From NCBI RefSeq assembly GCF_030272615.1, contig NC_081407.1:435278730-435336729 (forward strand): a DNA stretch of 58,000 nt, written 5' to 3'. This document shows, piece by piece, positions 57,740 through 58,000 of the stretch. Below the pieces are notes generated by a model. The model did no database searches and was not told the origin of the DNA. It was given only the letters and a program-made list of their open reading frames with translations. The stretch comes from Cryptomeria japonica (taxonomy: Eukaryota > Streptophyta > Pinopsida > Cupressales > Cupressaceae). Every line of letters starts with the position of its first letter. The stretch's first letter is position 1. Made by a program: the position numbers and the translations under genes.

Positions 57740-58000
<261 letters not shown>

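Overview
This window looks like nuclear DNA from a large, repeat-rich seed-plant genome. A gymnosperm is my best guess, but that is inference from the element types, the element sizes and the heavy nesting. I found no intact cellular protein-coding gene. Almost everything recognisable is a transposable element or the relic of a gene. Coding regions carry premature stops, most of which a single C-to-T (or G-to-A) change would explain, as expected for old methylated DNA.

Layout. 1-5.2 kb: AT-rich non-coding DNA ending in a polypurine tract and a probable 3' LTR. 5.2-7.6 kb: a dense run of plus-strand gene relics, namely an EF-hand scrap, an intron-containing PDR/ABCG transporter, a PPR protein and an ankyrin-repeat protein. 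7.6-13.6 kb: a fragment of an LTR of family A joined to a nearly complete minus-strand Copia element (D); the ankyrin relic may resume at 13,637. 14.7-20.6 kb: a LINE relic split by a 4.5 kb coding-free element with a perfect TATTA target duplication (probably a giant solo LTR, F) and again by a tRNA-derived SINE with a 12-bp duplication. 22.3-29.2 kb: copies of an AT-rich repeat in both orientations around a second LINE relic. That LINE is followed by an unusual long ORF, itself split by a solo LTR of family A.

29.4-57.4 kb is a three-level nest. Copia element B (minus strand) is split inside its coding region by Copia element A (plus strand, 32,495-55,133). A is split at the start of its 3' LTR by Ty3/Gypsy element C (minus strand, 38,429-53,478). 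C has a G-patch, reverse transcriptase, two RNase H domains and an integrase, which places it in the Tat/Ogre-like group. LTR divergence judged by eye (A about 5% over one stretch, C about 1%) agrees with the order B, then A, then C. The window ends in a pure (AT)n tract.

The elements do not act together as a pathway; the window is a record of insertion, deletion and decay. The best candidates for something new are the multi-gene relic cluster at 5.2-7.6 kb, the LINE with an extra downstream ORF, the giant solo LTR with a CpG-rich palindromic core, and the microhomology-marked deletions at element junctions.
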